Source: an uncultured Oscillospiraceae bacterium (GTDB taxonomy: Bacteria; Bacillota; Clostridia; Oscillospirales; JAAYXM01). Taken from it: DNA of 16,388 nt. Within the stretch, counting starts at the first letter, position 1. Each line of letters begins with the position of its first letter. The notes under the pieces are model-generated. The model was not told the origin of the DNA, did no database searches, and saw only the letters and a list, made by a program, of their open reading frames with translations. Positions 6,133 to 13,130 of the stretch are shown piece after piece. The stretch spans positions 1 to 16,388 of the forward strand of contig CAKUEM010000040.1 of NCBI GenBank assembly GCA_934646115.1. The letters are read 5' to 3'. Both the position numbers and the translations under genes were made by a program.

Positions 6133-6993
6133 TTAAAACGCGTGCTTGCCCGGACGCTGGAAGCCGTGACCGAACACCTCGTGCGCCTCGGATAAAATGA
6201 CAAAAGCGTCCGGGTCGGCGGCGGAAACCGCCTCGCGCAGCGCGGCAATCTGCCCGCGCTTGATCGCGCAGAGGATCATCACGCGCGCCTGCCCGCTATA
6301 GCCGCCCGTGCAGGGGATGCAGGTCGTACCGCGCACCAGATGCTCCTGAATGCCGCGGTTGACCGCGTCGCCCTTTGCAGTGATGATAAACGCCGCTTTT
6401 GCGTATTGCAGACCATAGAGGATCGCATCGAGCACGAGCGACGCGGCATACATGGTGATGATCGAATACAGCGCGTTGTTTAAGCTGCGATACACCAGCC
6501 CGGTCGCGAGGACGACCAGAACGTCAAACAAAAGCATCAGCTGCCCAAGCGAAAGCTGCGGCGCGCGCTCGCGCAGGATGCGGATGACGATGTCCAGCCC
6601 GCCGGTGCTGCCGTTTGGCAGAAAGGCAAGCCCCATGCCTGCGCCGATCAGCACGCCGCCATAGATCGCGGCGAGCAGCGGCTCGATCGTGAGCAGCGGC
6701 AGCGCGCAAAACAGGTCGAGCAGAACGGAAAGCAGGACGGAGGCATAGATCGTGCGGCACAGGAACACGCCGCCCATCGTGCGAAGACCCCAGAAAAACA
6801 GCGGAATATTAAACACAAGCGTCAGCACGCCGATCGGAAGCGCGGGCAAAAGCGCGTTGACCAGCAGCGCAATTCCGCTCAGTCCGCCCGGCGCGATCCC
6901 GGCGGGGCGCAAAAATAAATCAAAGCCGAGCGCGAACACGACCGCGCCCAGCGTCAGCATGACATAATCGCGAAGGATTTTTCCCCATTGCAT
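6133..6993 (-). CDS. YitT family membrane protein (DUF161/DUF2179)
   Basis: The 286-residue protein has about five or six hydrophobic segments in residues 10-200 and a soluble C-terminal domain (about 200-285) matching DUF2179. Family marks are RPAGIAPGGLSGIA (29-42), the loop NGSTGGLDI (127-135) and HEVFGHGF (271-278) near the end, corresponding to the conserved EVLGEGF-like motif. YitT proteins are widespread in Bacillota, and their transported substrate or role is not firmly known. The ATG at 6993 is preferred over an in-frame GTG at 7002 because AAGGGA touches the GTG but sits ten bases from the ATG. It is divergent from the 3D-domain gene across a ~390-bp gap. No clear terminator separates it from the next promoter downstream. 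Confidence 0.9.
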   Translation of the reverse strand: MQWGKILRDYVMLTLGAVVFALGFDLFLRPAGIAPGGLSGIALLVNALLPALPIGVLTLVFNIPLFFWGLRTMGGVFLCRTIYASVLLSVLLDLFCALPLLTIEPLLAAIYGGVLIGAGMGLAFLPNGSTGGLDIVIRILRERAPQLSLGQLMLLFDVLVVLATGLVYRSLNNALYSIITMYAASLVLDAILYGLQYAKAAFIITAKGDAVNRGIQEHLVRGTTCIPCTGGYSGQARVMILCAIKRGQIAALREAVSAADPDAFVILSEAHEVFGHGFQRPGKHAF

Positions 6994-7063
6994 CGCACGC
7001 ACATCCCTTCTGCCACATAGTTTGCGAAGCTTTGCCGCAATCTATGCAGCCGCGGAATTTTTT

Positions 7064-7092
7064 ATAAAAAGTGCAAAAAAATAAATGGTCAA
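7064..7092 (-). promoter_or_regulatory. Weak candidate promoter for the yitT-like gene
   Basis: On the - strand, TTGACC (7092-7087), a 17-base spacer and TTTTAT (7069-7064) give a partial match about 70 bases before the start codon. The stretch 7060-7140 is very AT-rich, so chance matches are likely. Confidence 0.3.
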
Positions 7093-7184
7093 AAAATGTT
7101 TGATTTTCATAAAAAGTTCAAAAATATGACGAAAATTATGGGAGAGTGCACAAGAAATATCTTTCAATATTCGCGGAATAGGGG

Positions 7185-7213
7185 TTGACAAAATAGTTAC
7201 AATCTGTTACAAT
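7185..7213 (+). promoter_or_regulatory. Sigma-A promoter of the 3D-domain protein gene
   Basis: A perfect TTGACA (7185-7190), a 17-base spacer and TACAAT (7208-7213) predict transcription starting near 7220. That leaves a leader of about 165 bases before the ATG at 7385. Confidence 0.85.
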
Positions 7214-7219
7214 TCCACT

Positions 7220-7384
7220 TATGGTTGCGCAATGCCAAAACGCAGCCGCCGGTTATGCAGGAATATGGCGAAAAATCTTTCTGCCCCGGGCGGGCATATT
7301 TCGGACATACATGCATAAACTGGTAAAAGGCGGGGAACAATGACAAGGGTGTCATGGATGGATTCTCTGCCAAGGAGGTACGAT
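7220..7384 (+). other. Long 5' leader of the 3D-domain gene, possibly structured
   Basis: The untranslated segment is about 165 bases long, GC-rich and dotted with short inverted repeats. ATGACA (7340-7345) pairs with TGTCAT (7350-7355) around AGGG, shortly before the AAGGAGGT ribosome binding site (7372-7379). Further short complementary stretches occur within 7224-7310. In other Bacillota, wall-remodelling genes are often controlled by c-di-AMP (ydaO) riboswitches, but I could not find that aptamer's conserved segments here. Together with the AT-rich 7003-7184 this accounts for the divergent gap. Confidence 0.4.
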
Positions 7385-8440
7385 ATGTTTACAAAAATGT
7401 TGCAGTCGCTGCGCGGCATAGGCGAGCAAATTTCGCGCCGGGTCGTGATTGTACCAGTCGTTGTGGCAGTCACTATGCTTTGTTTGAGCATTGCGGCGCT
7501 TTCAATCAACACCTATGTGGTGACAGACGGCGCGGAAACGACAGTTCACAGAAGTTATGAAACGGATGAATACCGCCTGCTTGCGAGCATTGGCAAGTCG
7601 GTCGATGAGCTGGACGAGGTCGGCGTTTCGCAGGGCGAGGACGGCGTAACGAACCTGACCGTTCAGCGCGCACAGGAGATCACGATTGCGGCAGATGGGG
7701 CGGAACGCATGGTGCGCGTCCGTCAGAGCGACACGGTCGCCCAGGCGCTGGAGCGCGCGGGGATCACGCTTTCCGAGCAGGATGAGGTTTCGCCTTCGGC
7801 AGAGCAGCTCGCCATGGAGGCGGAGAAGATCAGTGTGGCGCGCGTTACGATCACGCAAACGCTCAAAACTGTGGATATTCCGTTTGAAAAAGTGACGAAA
7901 AAGACCGCCTCGCTCGACGCGGGCAAAACGCGTATCGCGCAAGCGGGGGAAAATGGCAAGAAGCAACAGACTTATGAGGTGAAAACGCGCGACGGGGTTG
8001 TCGTTTCTGAAACGCTGCTGAAGGAAACCGTGGTGAGCGCGCCGAAGGCGCAGATCACCGAGCAGGGAACGCGCCAGGCGGCGAATGTCGTCGGCGGCAG
8101 CGGAACGCTGGCAACCAGCCGCGGCGGCGCGCCGCTGCGCTATAAAAAAGTGCTGGATGTGGTTGCGACCGCGTATTCCTCTGAGCTGATCTCGAATAAA
8201 TGGACGGCGACCGGCGCAGTGGCGCGCGTGGGGCTGATCGCGGTCGATCCCAAGGTGATCCCGCTGGGCACGCGCATGTATATCACGTCGGCAGACGGGA
8301 AGAAATGGATCTACGGCTATGCGGTCGCGGCGGATACCGGCGGCGCGATCAAGGGCAACAAGATCGATTTATTTTTCAATACCGAGCGCGAATGTGAGCG
8401 GTTTGGCCGCCAGCGCGCCAAGGTGTATATTTTAGAATAA
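7385..8440 (+). CDS. Membrane-anchored DUF348/G5/3D-domain cell-wall protein (YabE-like)
   Basis: The 351-residue protein has an N-terminal hydrophobic anchor (about residues 20-42) and an extracellular remainder. Two DUF348-like repeats follow (about 45-85 and 95-140), then a G5 domain (about 150-222), an Ala/Gly-rich linker and a C-terminal 3D domain (about 257-351). The 3D domain keeps its three conserved aspartates (AVDP Asp288, AADTGG Asp318, KIDLF Asp328) and the ATAY and TATG motifs. This architecture matches Bacillus YabE and the related Rpf/Sps stationary-phase cell-wall proteins, where the 3D domain resembles a lytic transglycosylase (MltA-like), so peptidoglycan cleavage outside the cell is likely. 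The ATG at 7385 follows a perfect AAGGAGGT at five bases; an in-frame ATG at 7340 has a poorer site. It is monocistronic. Confidence 0.9.
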   Translation: MFTKMLQSLRGIGEQISRRVVIVPVVVAVTMLCLSIAALSINTYVVTDGAETTVHRSYETDEYRLLASIGKSVDELDEVGVSQGEDGVTNLTVQRAQEITIAADGAERMVRVRQSDTVAQALERAGITLSEQDEVSPSAEQLAMEAEKISVARVTITQTLKTVDIPFEKVTKKTASLDAGKTRIAQAGENGKKQQTYEVKTRDGVVVSETLLKETVVSAPKAQITEQGTRQAANVVGGSGTLATSRGGAPLRYKKVLDVVATAYSSELISNKWTATGAVARVGLIAVDPKVIPLGTRMYITSADGKKWIYGYAVAADTGGAIKGNKIDLFFNTERECERFGRQRAKVYILE

Positions 8441-8443
8441 AAG

Positions 8444-8475
8444 AAACGCAGATCCGAAATCGGATCTGCGTTTTT
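8444..8475. terminator. Bidirectional intrinsic terminator
   Basis: A perfect 13-bp stem (8444-8456 with 8461-8473) with an AAAT loop runs into TTTTT on the + strand. It is also followed by T-rich sequence on the - strand. It lies between the convergent 3D-domain and sugar-kinase genes. Confidence 0.9.
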
Positions 8476-8495
8476 GCGTCTGAGAATGGTCGCGC

Positions 8496-9461
8496 TTACT
8501 GCGCCTCGCGCGCGAGGAAGGCGGAAAGCTCTTCCGCAGTGGGCATGGCGGGGATCGCGCCGGAGCGCGTGGTCGTCAGCGCGCCGGCGGCGTTTGCCAC
8601 GGTGAGCAGCGCGGAAAGCTCCGCCTCGGAGAGCGCGGTCAGCTCGTCGCGCCCGGTGGCGGAAAGCCGCGTGAGCACAGCGCCGAGGAACGTGTCGCCC
8701 GCGCCGTTTGTATCGATCGTGCGAACGGAGAAGCCGGGCGCTTCTGCCGCGGCATGGCGCGTACAGGCGAATGCGCCGCTCGCCCCGCGCGAGACAAGCA
8801 CGAGCGAAGGTCCGTATGCAAAAAGCTCTGCCGCGCCGCGCGCAAGCTCCGTGGTCCCGGTGAGCAGCGCAAGCTCTTCCTCAGAGACCTTCACGATGTC
8901 GCACAGCGGGAGCGCGCGCTCAATCTCGGCGATCGCCGCTTGCTCGTCGCGCCATAAAAACGGGCGATAATTCGGGTCGAAGCTGATGAGCTTTCCGGCG
9001 GCGCGCGCATATTGCACCGCGGCAAGCGTGGCGCTACGCGCCGGATCATCCGTCAGCGAGACCGAGCCGAAGTGCAGAATGCGGCAGCGATCCAGGGTGG
9101 GATAGGGAATTTCGTCGCAAAACAGCTGAGTATCGGCGCCGGGCTTGCGATAAAACGTGAATGAGCGGTCGCCGCGCTCATCCAGCGTGACAAATGCCAG
9201 CGTGGTGGGGATATTCGCATCGAAGCGCAGACCGGAATGGTCGACATGCTGCTCCTCCAGCACCTGCGCCAGAAAATGCCCAAACGCATCCTCGCCCACC
9301 TTGCCGATAAACGCGCAGCGCGCGCCAAGCCGCGCCGCCGCGACCAGAACATTGGCGGGCGCGCCGCCGGGCTTGCGCGCAAAGCAAAGATCGCCCGCCG
9401 CGTCCTGCCCGCAGGGTGTGAAATCGATCAGCAGCTCGCCGATCGCCGCGATATCAAACAT
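8496..9461 (-). CDS. PfkB-family carbohydrate kinase, probable fructokinase
   Basis: The 321-residue protein has the ribokinase/PfkB fold and should phosphorylate a sugar with ATP in the cytosol. PfkB signature 1 lies around PGGAPANV (31-38). Signature 2 is DTNGAGDTF (250-258), with the GAGD anion hole and catalytic base Asp256. FDPNYRPFLW (161-170) is the pattern usual in bacterial fructokinases, but related kinases for other ketoses or aminosugars cannot be excluded. The ATG at 9461 is supported by AAAGGAG eight bases upstream; an in-frame TTG at 9485 lies before that site. The gene is single, with its own consensus promoter. No sugar transporter or glycosidase gene is next to it. Confidence 0.88.
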   Translation of the reverse strand: MFDIAAIGELLIDFTPCGQDAAGDLCFARKPGGAPANVLVAAARLGARCAFIGKVGEDAFGHFLAQVLEEQHVDHSGLRFDANIPTTLAFVTLDERGDRSFTFYRKPGADTQLFCDEIPYPTLDRCRILHFGSVSLTDDPARSATLAAVQYARAAGKLISFDPNYRPFLWRDEQAAIAEIERALPLCDIVKVSEEELALLTGTTELARGAAELFAYGPSLVLVSRGASGAFACTRHAAAEAPGFSVRTIDTNGAGDTFLGAVLTRLSATGRDELTALSEAELSALLTVANAAGALTTTRSGAIPAMPTAEELSAFLAREAQ

Positions 9462-9548
9462 AAAAACCGCTCCTTTTTTGATCAAACATCGGGGCTATGG
9501 GCGCATTGCTTTGAAAAAATTCGCGCCGCCGCCTCGCGGGATACTTCT

Positions 9549-9577
9549 ATTATATGAAAAAATCAGGAAAATTGCAA
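9549..9577 (-). promoter_or_regulatory. Sigma-A promoter of the sugar-kinase gene
   Basis: On the - strand, TTGCAA (9577-9572), a 17-base spacer and a perfect TATAAT (9554-9549) lie about 90 bases before the kinase ATG. It is back to back with the + promoter at 9595-9623, with the two -35 boxes 17 bases apart. Confidence 0.85.
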
Positions 9578-9594
9578 AAAAAATTGTCATATGC

Positions 9595-9623
9595 TTGCAA
9601 TTTTCGCGCGCCTCGTGTATAAT
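9595..9623 (+). promoter_or_regulatory. Sigma-A promoter of the polyamine operon leader
   Basis: TTGCAA (9595-9600), a 17-base spacer and a perfect TATAAT (9618-9623) predict a transcript starting near 9630. It is the only convincing promoter on the + strand before speD, so the leader and probably all six polyamine genes depend on it. Confidence 0.88.
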
Positions 9624-9629
9624 AAGCGT

Positions 9630-10000
9630 TACGATAAGTTTTATCGCTGATTCTCTGCGCATGCGCGGGGGAGCTTCGCGCTTAGAGCCTGAAGCAAAGA
9701 TCTTTTTGCCCATTTTTCTTTTGAAAAATCAATAGCCATACGGACAGCTGGGGCAAATGCCGATCGGCAACTTTCGTTGCCTTATTGATTGAGACCGGGG
9801 TTTCCGGCGCTCAAATTTTATAAGTTGGTTACTTAAAACCGTGTGCATCGCCGCACATCACACTTGTGAAACAATCAATAAGAGTAGTAAAAGTAAGTTC
9901 TTGCTATATAGACTCTAACGTTACGGCCTCGCTCCGTCATGCATGCATGGCGCGAATATGGCAACTCAAGTGGATGAACGCGGCGGCTTCGCGTTTTTTT
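9630..10000 (+). ncRNA. Unclassified structured leader or small RNA upstream of speD
   Basis: About 370 bases without a credible protein-coding frame separate a consensus promoter from an intrinsic terminator. Complementary segments include CGATAA/TTATCG (9632-9646), ATTTTTC/GAAAAAT (9712-9729), GGCAAC/GTTGCC with a TTTC loop (9766-9781) and ACGG/CCGT (9923-9937). A long-range helix joins TTATTGATTG (9782-9791) to CAATCAATAA (9872-9881). That helix encloses three hairpins (near 9795-9807, 9821-9835 and 9841-9863), giving a four-way junction. AATCAATA at 9727-9734 can compete for the same 5' strand, as expected of a switch. The position in front of speD suggests control by polyamines or AdoMet, but that is inference. 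I recognise no S-box, T-box, guanidine, RNase P, tmRNA, SRP or 6S signature. Confidence 0.55.
9977..10000 (+). terminator. Intrinsic terminator at the end of the speD leader
   Basis: AACGCG (9977-9982) pairs with CGCGTT (9990-9995) around a seven-base loop, and a run of seven T covers 9994-10000. A second hairpin follows (TTGGGC at 10003-10008 with GCCCAA at 10017-10022), with T in its loop but no T-run after it. No promoter is visible between here and speD at 10050, so operon expression would need readthrough. Confidence 0.75.
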
Positions 10001-10049
10001 GCTTGGGCTTTTTTATGCCCAAAATTCCGCACGGAAAGTGGGATGAGAG

Positions 10050-10805
10050 ATGGACAAGCTTCGCTTATACGGCTTTAATAATTTAACAAAATCGCTCAGC
10101 TTTAACATTTATGATGTGTGCTACGCGAAGAGTGAGCGCGCGCAGCGCGATTATATCGCGTATATCGATGAGCAGTATAACTCGGAACGATTGACGAAAA
10201 TACTGCTCCACGTGACGGAGATGATCGGCGCGCATGTGCTCAATATTTCAAAGCAGGATTATGACCCGCAGGGCGCGAGCGTGACGTTCTTGATCGCGGA
10301 GGAATCGATGGTCCCCGCGAGCGACACGGTGGTCGCGCATCTGGATAAGAGCCATGTGACCGTGCATACGTATCCGGAGTATCATCCGGAGACCAATATT
10401 GCGACGTTTCGCGTGGATATCGATGTGGCGACCTGCGGCGAGATCACGCCGCTCTCCACGCTGGATTATCTGATCGGCAGCTTTGACAGCGATATTATCA
10501 CGATGGATTACCGCGTGCGCGGCTTCACGCGTGACCTGGGCGGCAAAAAGCTGTTTATCGACCATAAAATTACGTCGATCCAGGACTATATCGCGGGCGA
10601 AACGCTGCAAAAGTATGACGCGATCGATATCAATGTGTATCAATCGAATATTTTTCACACGAAGATGCTGATCAAAGAGCTGAATTTGCAGAATTATCTG
10701 TTTAATACCGATGTGTATGAGATCCCGCCGCGCGACCGGCTTTCGATTTCGAACAGCCTGCGCAAGGAAATGATCGAAATATTCAGCGGCAGCAATGTGT
10801 TCTAG
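10050..10805 (+). CDS. speD: S-adenosylmethionine decarboxylase proenzyme, E. coli-type (class 1a)
   Basis: The 251-residue proenzyme decarboxylates AdoMet to the aminopropyl donor used for spermidine synthesis, using a self-made pyruvoyl group. The cleavage site is HLDKSHVTVHTYPE; cutting before Ser101 would give a ~100-residue beta chain and a ~151-residue alpha chain. Long stretches follow the Escherichia coli SpeD pattern (SDIITMDYRVRGFTRD, VYQSNIFHTKML), so it belongs to the long class 1a rather than the ~125-residue class 1b of Bacillus subtilis and Thermotoga. ATATCG (127-130 reads ATCG, with Cys129) keeps the cysteine near the active site. The ATG at 10050 is preceded by GTGGGA at a normal distance, a weak ribosome binding site. 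It is the first gene of the operon, ten bases from speA. Confidence 0.95.
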   Translation: MDKLRLYGFNNLTKSLSFNIYDVCYAKSERAQRDYIAYIDEQYNSERLTKILLHVTEMIGAHVLNISKQDYDPQGASVTFLIAEESMVPASDTVVAHLDKSHVTVHTYPEYHPETNIATFRVDIDVATCGEITPLSTLDYLIGSFDSDIITMDYRVRGFTRDLGGKKLFIDHKITSIQDYIAGETLQKYDAIDINVYQSNIFHTKMLIKELNLQNYLFNTDVYEIPPRDRLSISNSLRKEMIEIFSGSNVF

Positions 10806-10814
10806 AGGTGCGCC

Positions 10815-12278
10815 ATGGCGAAGTTAGACCAAAACCGTGCGCCGGTGCTGGAGGCGCTTTCAAAATTTAAGCATATGCGCGTTGTGCCGTTCGATGTGCC
10901 GGGGCATAAGCGCGGCAAGGGAAATCCGGAGCTGACTGCGTTTTTAGGCGAAAAATGCATGTCAGTCGATGTGAATTCCATGAAGCCGCTCGATAATCTC
11001 TGCCATCCGGTCTCGGTCATTCGCGAGGCGGAATGCCTTGCGGCAGAGGCGTTTCATGCGGCGCATGCGTTTTTCATGGTCGGCGGGACAACGTCGGCCG
11101 TGCAGAGCATGGTGCTCGCCGTGTGCAAGCGGGGTGATAAGATCATTCTGCCGCGCAACGTGCATCGCAGCGTGATCAACGCGCTGATTTTATGCGGCGC
11201 GATCCCGGTTTACGTCAATCCGGAGACCGATCAGAAGCTTGGCATTGCGCTCGGCATGTCGGTCGCGGGCGTTGCCCGCGCGATCCGTGAGAACCCGGAC
11301 GCGAAGGCCGTGTTTGTCAACAATCCCACGTATTATGGCATCTGCTCGGATATCCGCACGATCTGCGAGCTGGCGCACCAAAACGGCATGCTGCTGCTTG
11401 CGGATGAGGCGCACGGCACGCATTTTTATTTTGGAGAAAATCTGCCGCTTTCCGCGATGGATGCGGGCGCGGATATGGCGTCGGTCAGTATGCATAAATC
11501 CGGCGGCTCGCTGACGCAGAGCTCGTTTTTGCTGACCGGTTCGCGCATGAGCGAGGGCTATGTTCGCCAGATCATCAACCTGACGCAGACAACGAGCGGC
11601 TCGTATCTGCTGCTCTCAAGCCTGGACGTTTCGCGCAAGAACCTTGCGCTGCATGGGCGCGAGCTGTTTGGCTTCGTCTGCCGCAGCGCGCAGTATGCGC
11701 GCGAAGAGATCAACGAGATCGGCGACTATTACGCCTATTCGCGCGAGCTGTGCAATGGCGATAGTGTGTTTGATTTTGACATCACAAAGCTTTCGATCAA
11801 CACGCTGGATACCGGGCTTGCCGGCATCGAGGTGTATGATATTCTGCGCGATGAATATGACATCCAGGTGGAATTCGGCGATATCGGCAATATTCTGGCG
11901 TATATCTCCGTGGGCGACCGCCCGCAGGACACCGAGCGGCTGGTGGGCGCGCTGTCTGAGATCCGCCGCCGCTTCCGCCGCGCCGATCGCGCGAATATGA
12001 TGCGGCATGAGTATATCAGTCCGGAGGTTGCCGCCGCGCCGCAGGAGGCGTTTTACGCAGAGAAGGTCTCGCTTCCGATCGAGCAGACCGCGGGGCATAT
12101 CTGCACGGAATTTGTCATGTGTTACCCGCCGGGCATTCCGATCCTCGCCCCGGGCGAGCGCATCACGCCCGAAATTTTGGATTATATCCGTTATGCGAAG
12201 GAGAAGGGCTGCTCGATGACCGGGCCGGAGGATATGGACATCACGAGGTTGAACGTGTGGAAAGGGGAGCATCGCTAA
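10815..12278 (+). CDS. speA: Orn/Lys/Arg decarboxylase family, probable arginine decarboxylase
   Basis: The 487-residue protein is a PLP-dependent fold-I (aspartate aminotransferase-like) decarboxylase, about the size of Bacillus subtilis SpeA (about 490). It should decarboxylate arginine to agmatine. FDVPGHKRGKG (26-36) is a family hallmark, DEAHGTHF (197-204) contains the Asp197 that contacts the pyridine nitrogen, and SVSMHKSGGSLTQSS (224-237... ) carries the Schiff-base Lys228. It lacks the N-terminal response-regulator-like wing of the large enterobacterial inducible decarboxylases. Arginine is favoured over lysine or ornithine because an agmatinase-family gene lies two genes downstream. 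AGAGGTG precedes the ATG at 10815. Its stop directly abuts the speE start, so translation is likely coupled. Confidence 0.92.
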   Translation: MAKLDQNRAPVLEALSKFKHMRVVPFDVPGHKRGKGNPELTAFLGEKCMSVDVNSMKPLDNLCHPVSVIREAECLAAEAFHAAHAFFMVGGTTSAVQSMVLAVCKRGDKIILPRNVHRSVINALILCGAIPVYVNPETDQKLGIALGMSVAGVARAIRENPDAKAVFVNNPTYYGICSDIRTICELAHQNGMLLLADEAHGTHFYFGENLPLSAMDAGADMASVSMHKSGGSLTQSSFLLTGSRMSEGYVRQIINLTQTTSGSYLLLSSLDVSRKNLALHGRELFGFVCRSAQYAREEINEIGDYYAYSRELCNGDSVFDFDITKLSINTLDTGLAGIEVYDILRDEYDIQVEFGDIGNILAYISVGDRPQDTERLVGALSEIRRRFRRADRANMMRHEYISPEVAAAPQEAFYAEKVSLPIEQTAGHICTEFVMCYPPGIPILAPGERITPEILDYIRYAKEKGCSMTGPEDMDITRLNVWKGEHR

Positions 12279-13130
12279 ATGGAGCTTTGGTTTACTGAGC
12301 GGCATACGCCGAGCGTGCAGTTTTCGATCAAGGTCGACCGGCAGTTATACTCCGGGCAGAGCGAGTATCAGCGCATTGATATTTTCGATTCGAAGGAGTT
12401 TGGGCGCTTTCTCACGCTGGACGGCTATATGATGCTGACCGAGCGGGATGAATTTATTTATCATGAGATGATCGTGCATGTGCCGATGGCGGTGCATCCG
12501 AATGTGCGAAATGTTTTGGTGATCGGCGCGGGCGATGGCGGCGTGGTGCGCGAGCTTGCGCGCTATGCCACGATCGAGCATATCGATCTGGTAGAGATCG
12601 ACGAGCTGGTCGTTGAGGTGTGCAAAAAATATCTGCCGCAGACCGCCTGCGGCTTCAATGATCCGCGCGTGGCGTTTCATTTTCAGGACGGGCTTAAGTA
12701 TATTCGCCGCTGCGAGGATCAATATGACCTGATCATTGTCGATTCGACCGATCCGTTCGGTCCGGGCGAGGGTCTGTTCACGCGTGAGTTTTATGGCAAC
12801 TGCTTTAAGGCGCTGCGCGAGGACGGCATTATGGTCAACCAGCATGAAAGCCCGTTTTATCCGGAGGATGCGGTCGCCATGCAGCGCGCGCACAAGCGCA
12901 TTGTTGAGTCGTTCCCGGTCAGCCGCGTGTATCAGGCGCATATCCCGACTTATCCGTCCGGGCACTGGCTGTTCGGCTTCGCTTCTAAAAAATATCACCC
13001 GATCCATGATCTAAAGCCGGTGCGCTGGAATGCGCTGGGCTTTAAAACCCGGTATTATAATACCAATTTGCACGCGGGCGCGTTTGCGCTGCCAAACTAT
13101 GTGGAGGAGCTGCTGCGCGATGTTGAATAG
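12279..13130 (+). CDS. speE: Polyamine aminopropyltransferase (spermidine synthase)
   Basis: The 283-residue protein should transfer an aminopropyl group from decarboxylated AdoMet to putrescine, giving spermidine and methylthioadenosine. A small N-terminal beta domain (1-55) leads into a Rossmann methyltransferase-like fold. FIYHEM (59-64) and GAGDGG (83-88) bind the nucleotide, EID (106-108) contacts its ribose, and DSTDPFGPGEGLF (155-167) holds the catalytic Asp155 and Asp158. PTYPSGHW near residue 225 is also typical. Length and motifs agree with Bacillus subtilis SpeE. The ATG at 12279 follows the speA stop without a gap, with AAAGGGGAG upstream. Agmatine rather than putrescine as acceptor is an alternative, given the speA-speE-speB gene order, and cannot be decided by eye. 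Confidence 0.93.
   Translation: MELWFTERHTPSVQFSIKVDRQLYSGQSEYQRIDIFDSKEFGRFLTLDGYMMLTERDEFIYHEMIVHVPMAVHPNVRNVLVIGAGDGGVVRELARYATIEHIDLVEIDELVVEVCKKYLPQTACGFNDPRVAFHFQDGLKYIRRCEDQYDLIIVDSTDPFGPGEGLFTREFYGNCFKALREDGIMVNQHESPFYPEDAVAMQRAHKRIVESFPVSRVYQAHIPTYPSGHWLFGFASKKYHPIHDLKPVRWNALGFKTRYYNTNLHAGAFALPNYVEELLRDVE

Noticed and set aside
7214..7384. c-di-AMP (ydaO) or c-di-GMP riboswitch before the 3D-domain gene
   Set aside because: Short resemblances such as ACGCAGCC occur, but the ordered conserved segments of either aptamer are missing.
9782..9881. A cloverleaf-like four-way junction of roughly tRNA-like size
   Set aside because: There is no acceptor-length 7-bp stem with a discriminator, no TTCGA-type T loop and no plausible anticodon arm, so it is treated as part of the leader RNA and not as a tRNA.
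9866..10078. A possible leader peptide (70 residues from GTG) between the promoter and speD
   Set aside because: It lacks a ribosome binding site, has an odd composition with no arginine- or ornithine-responsive pattern, runs through the terminator and overlaps the start of speD.
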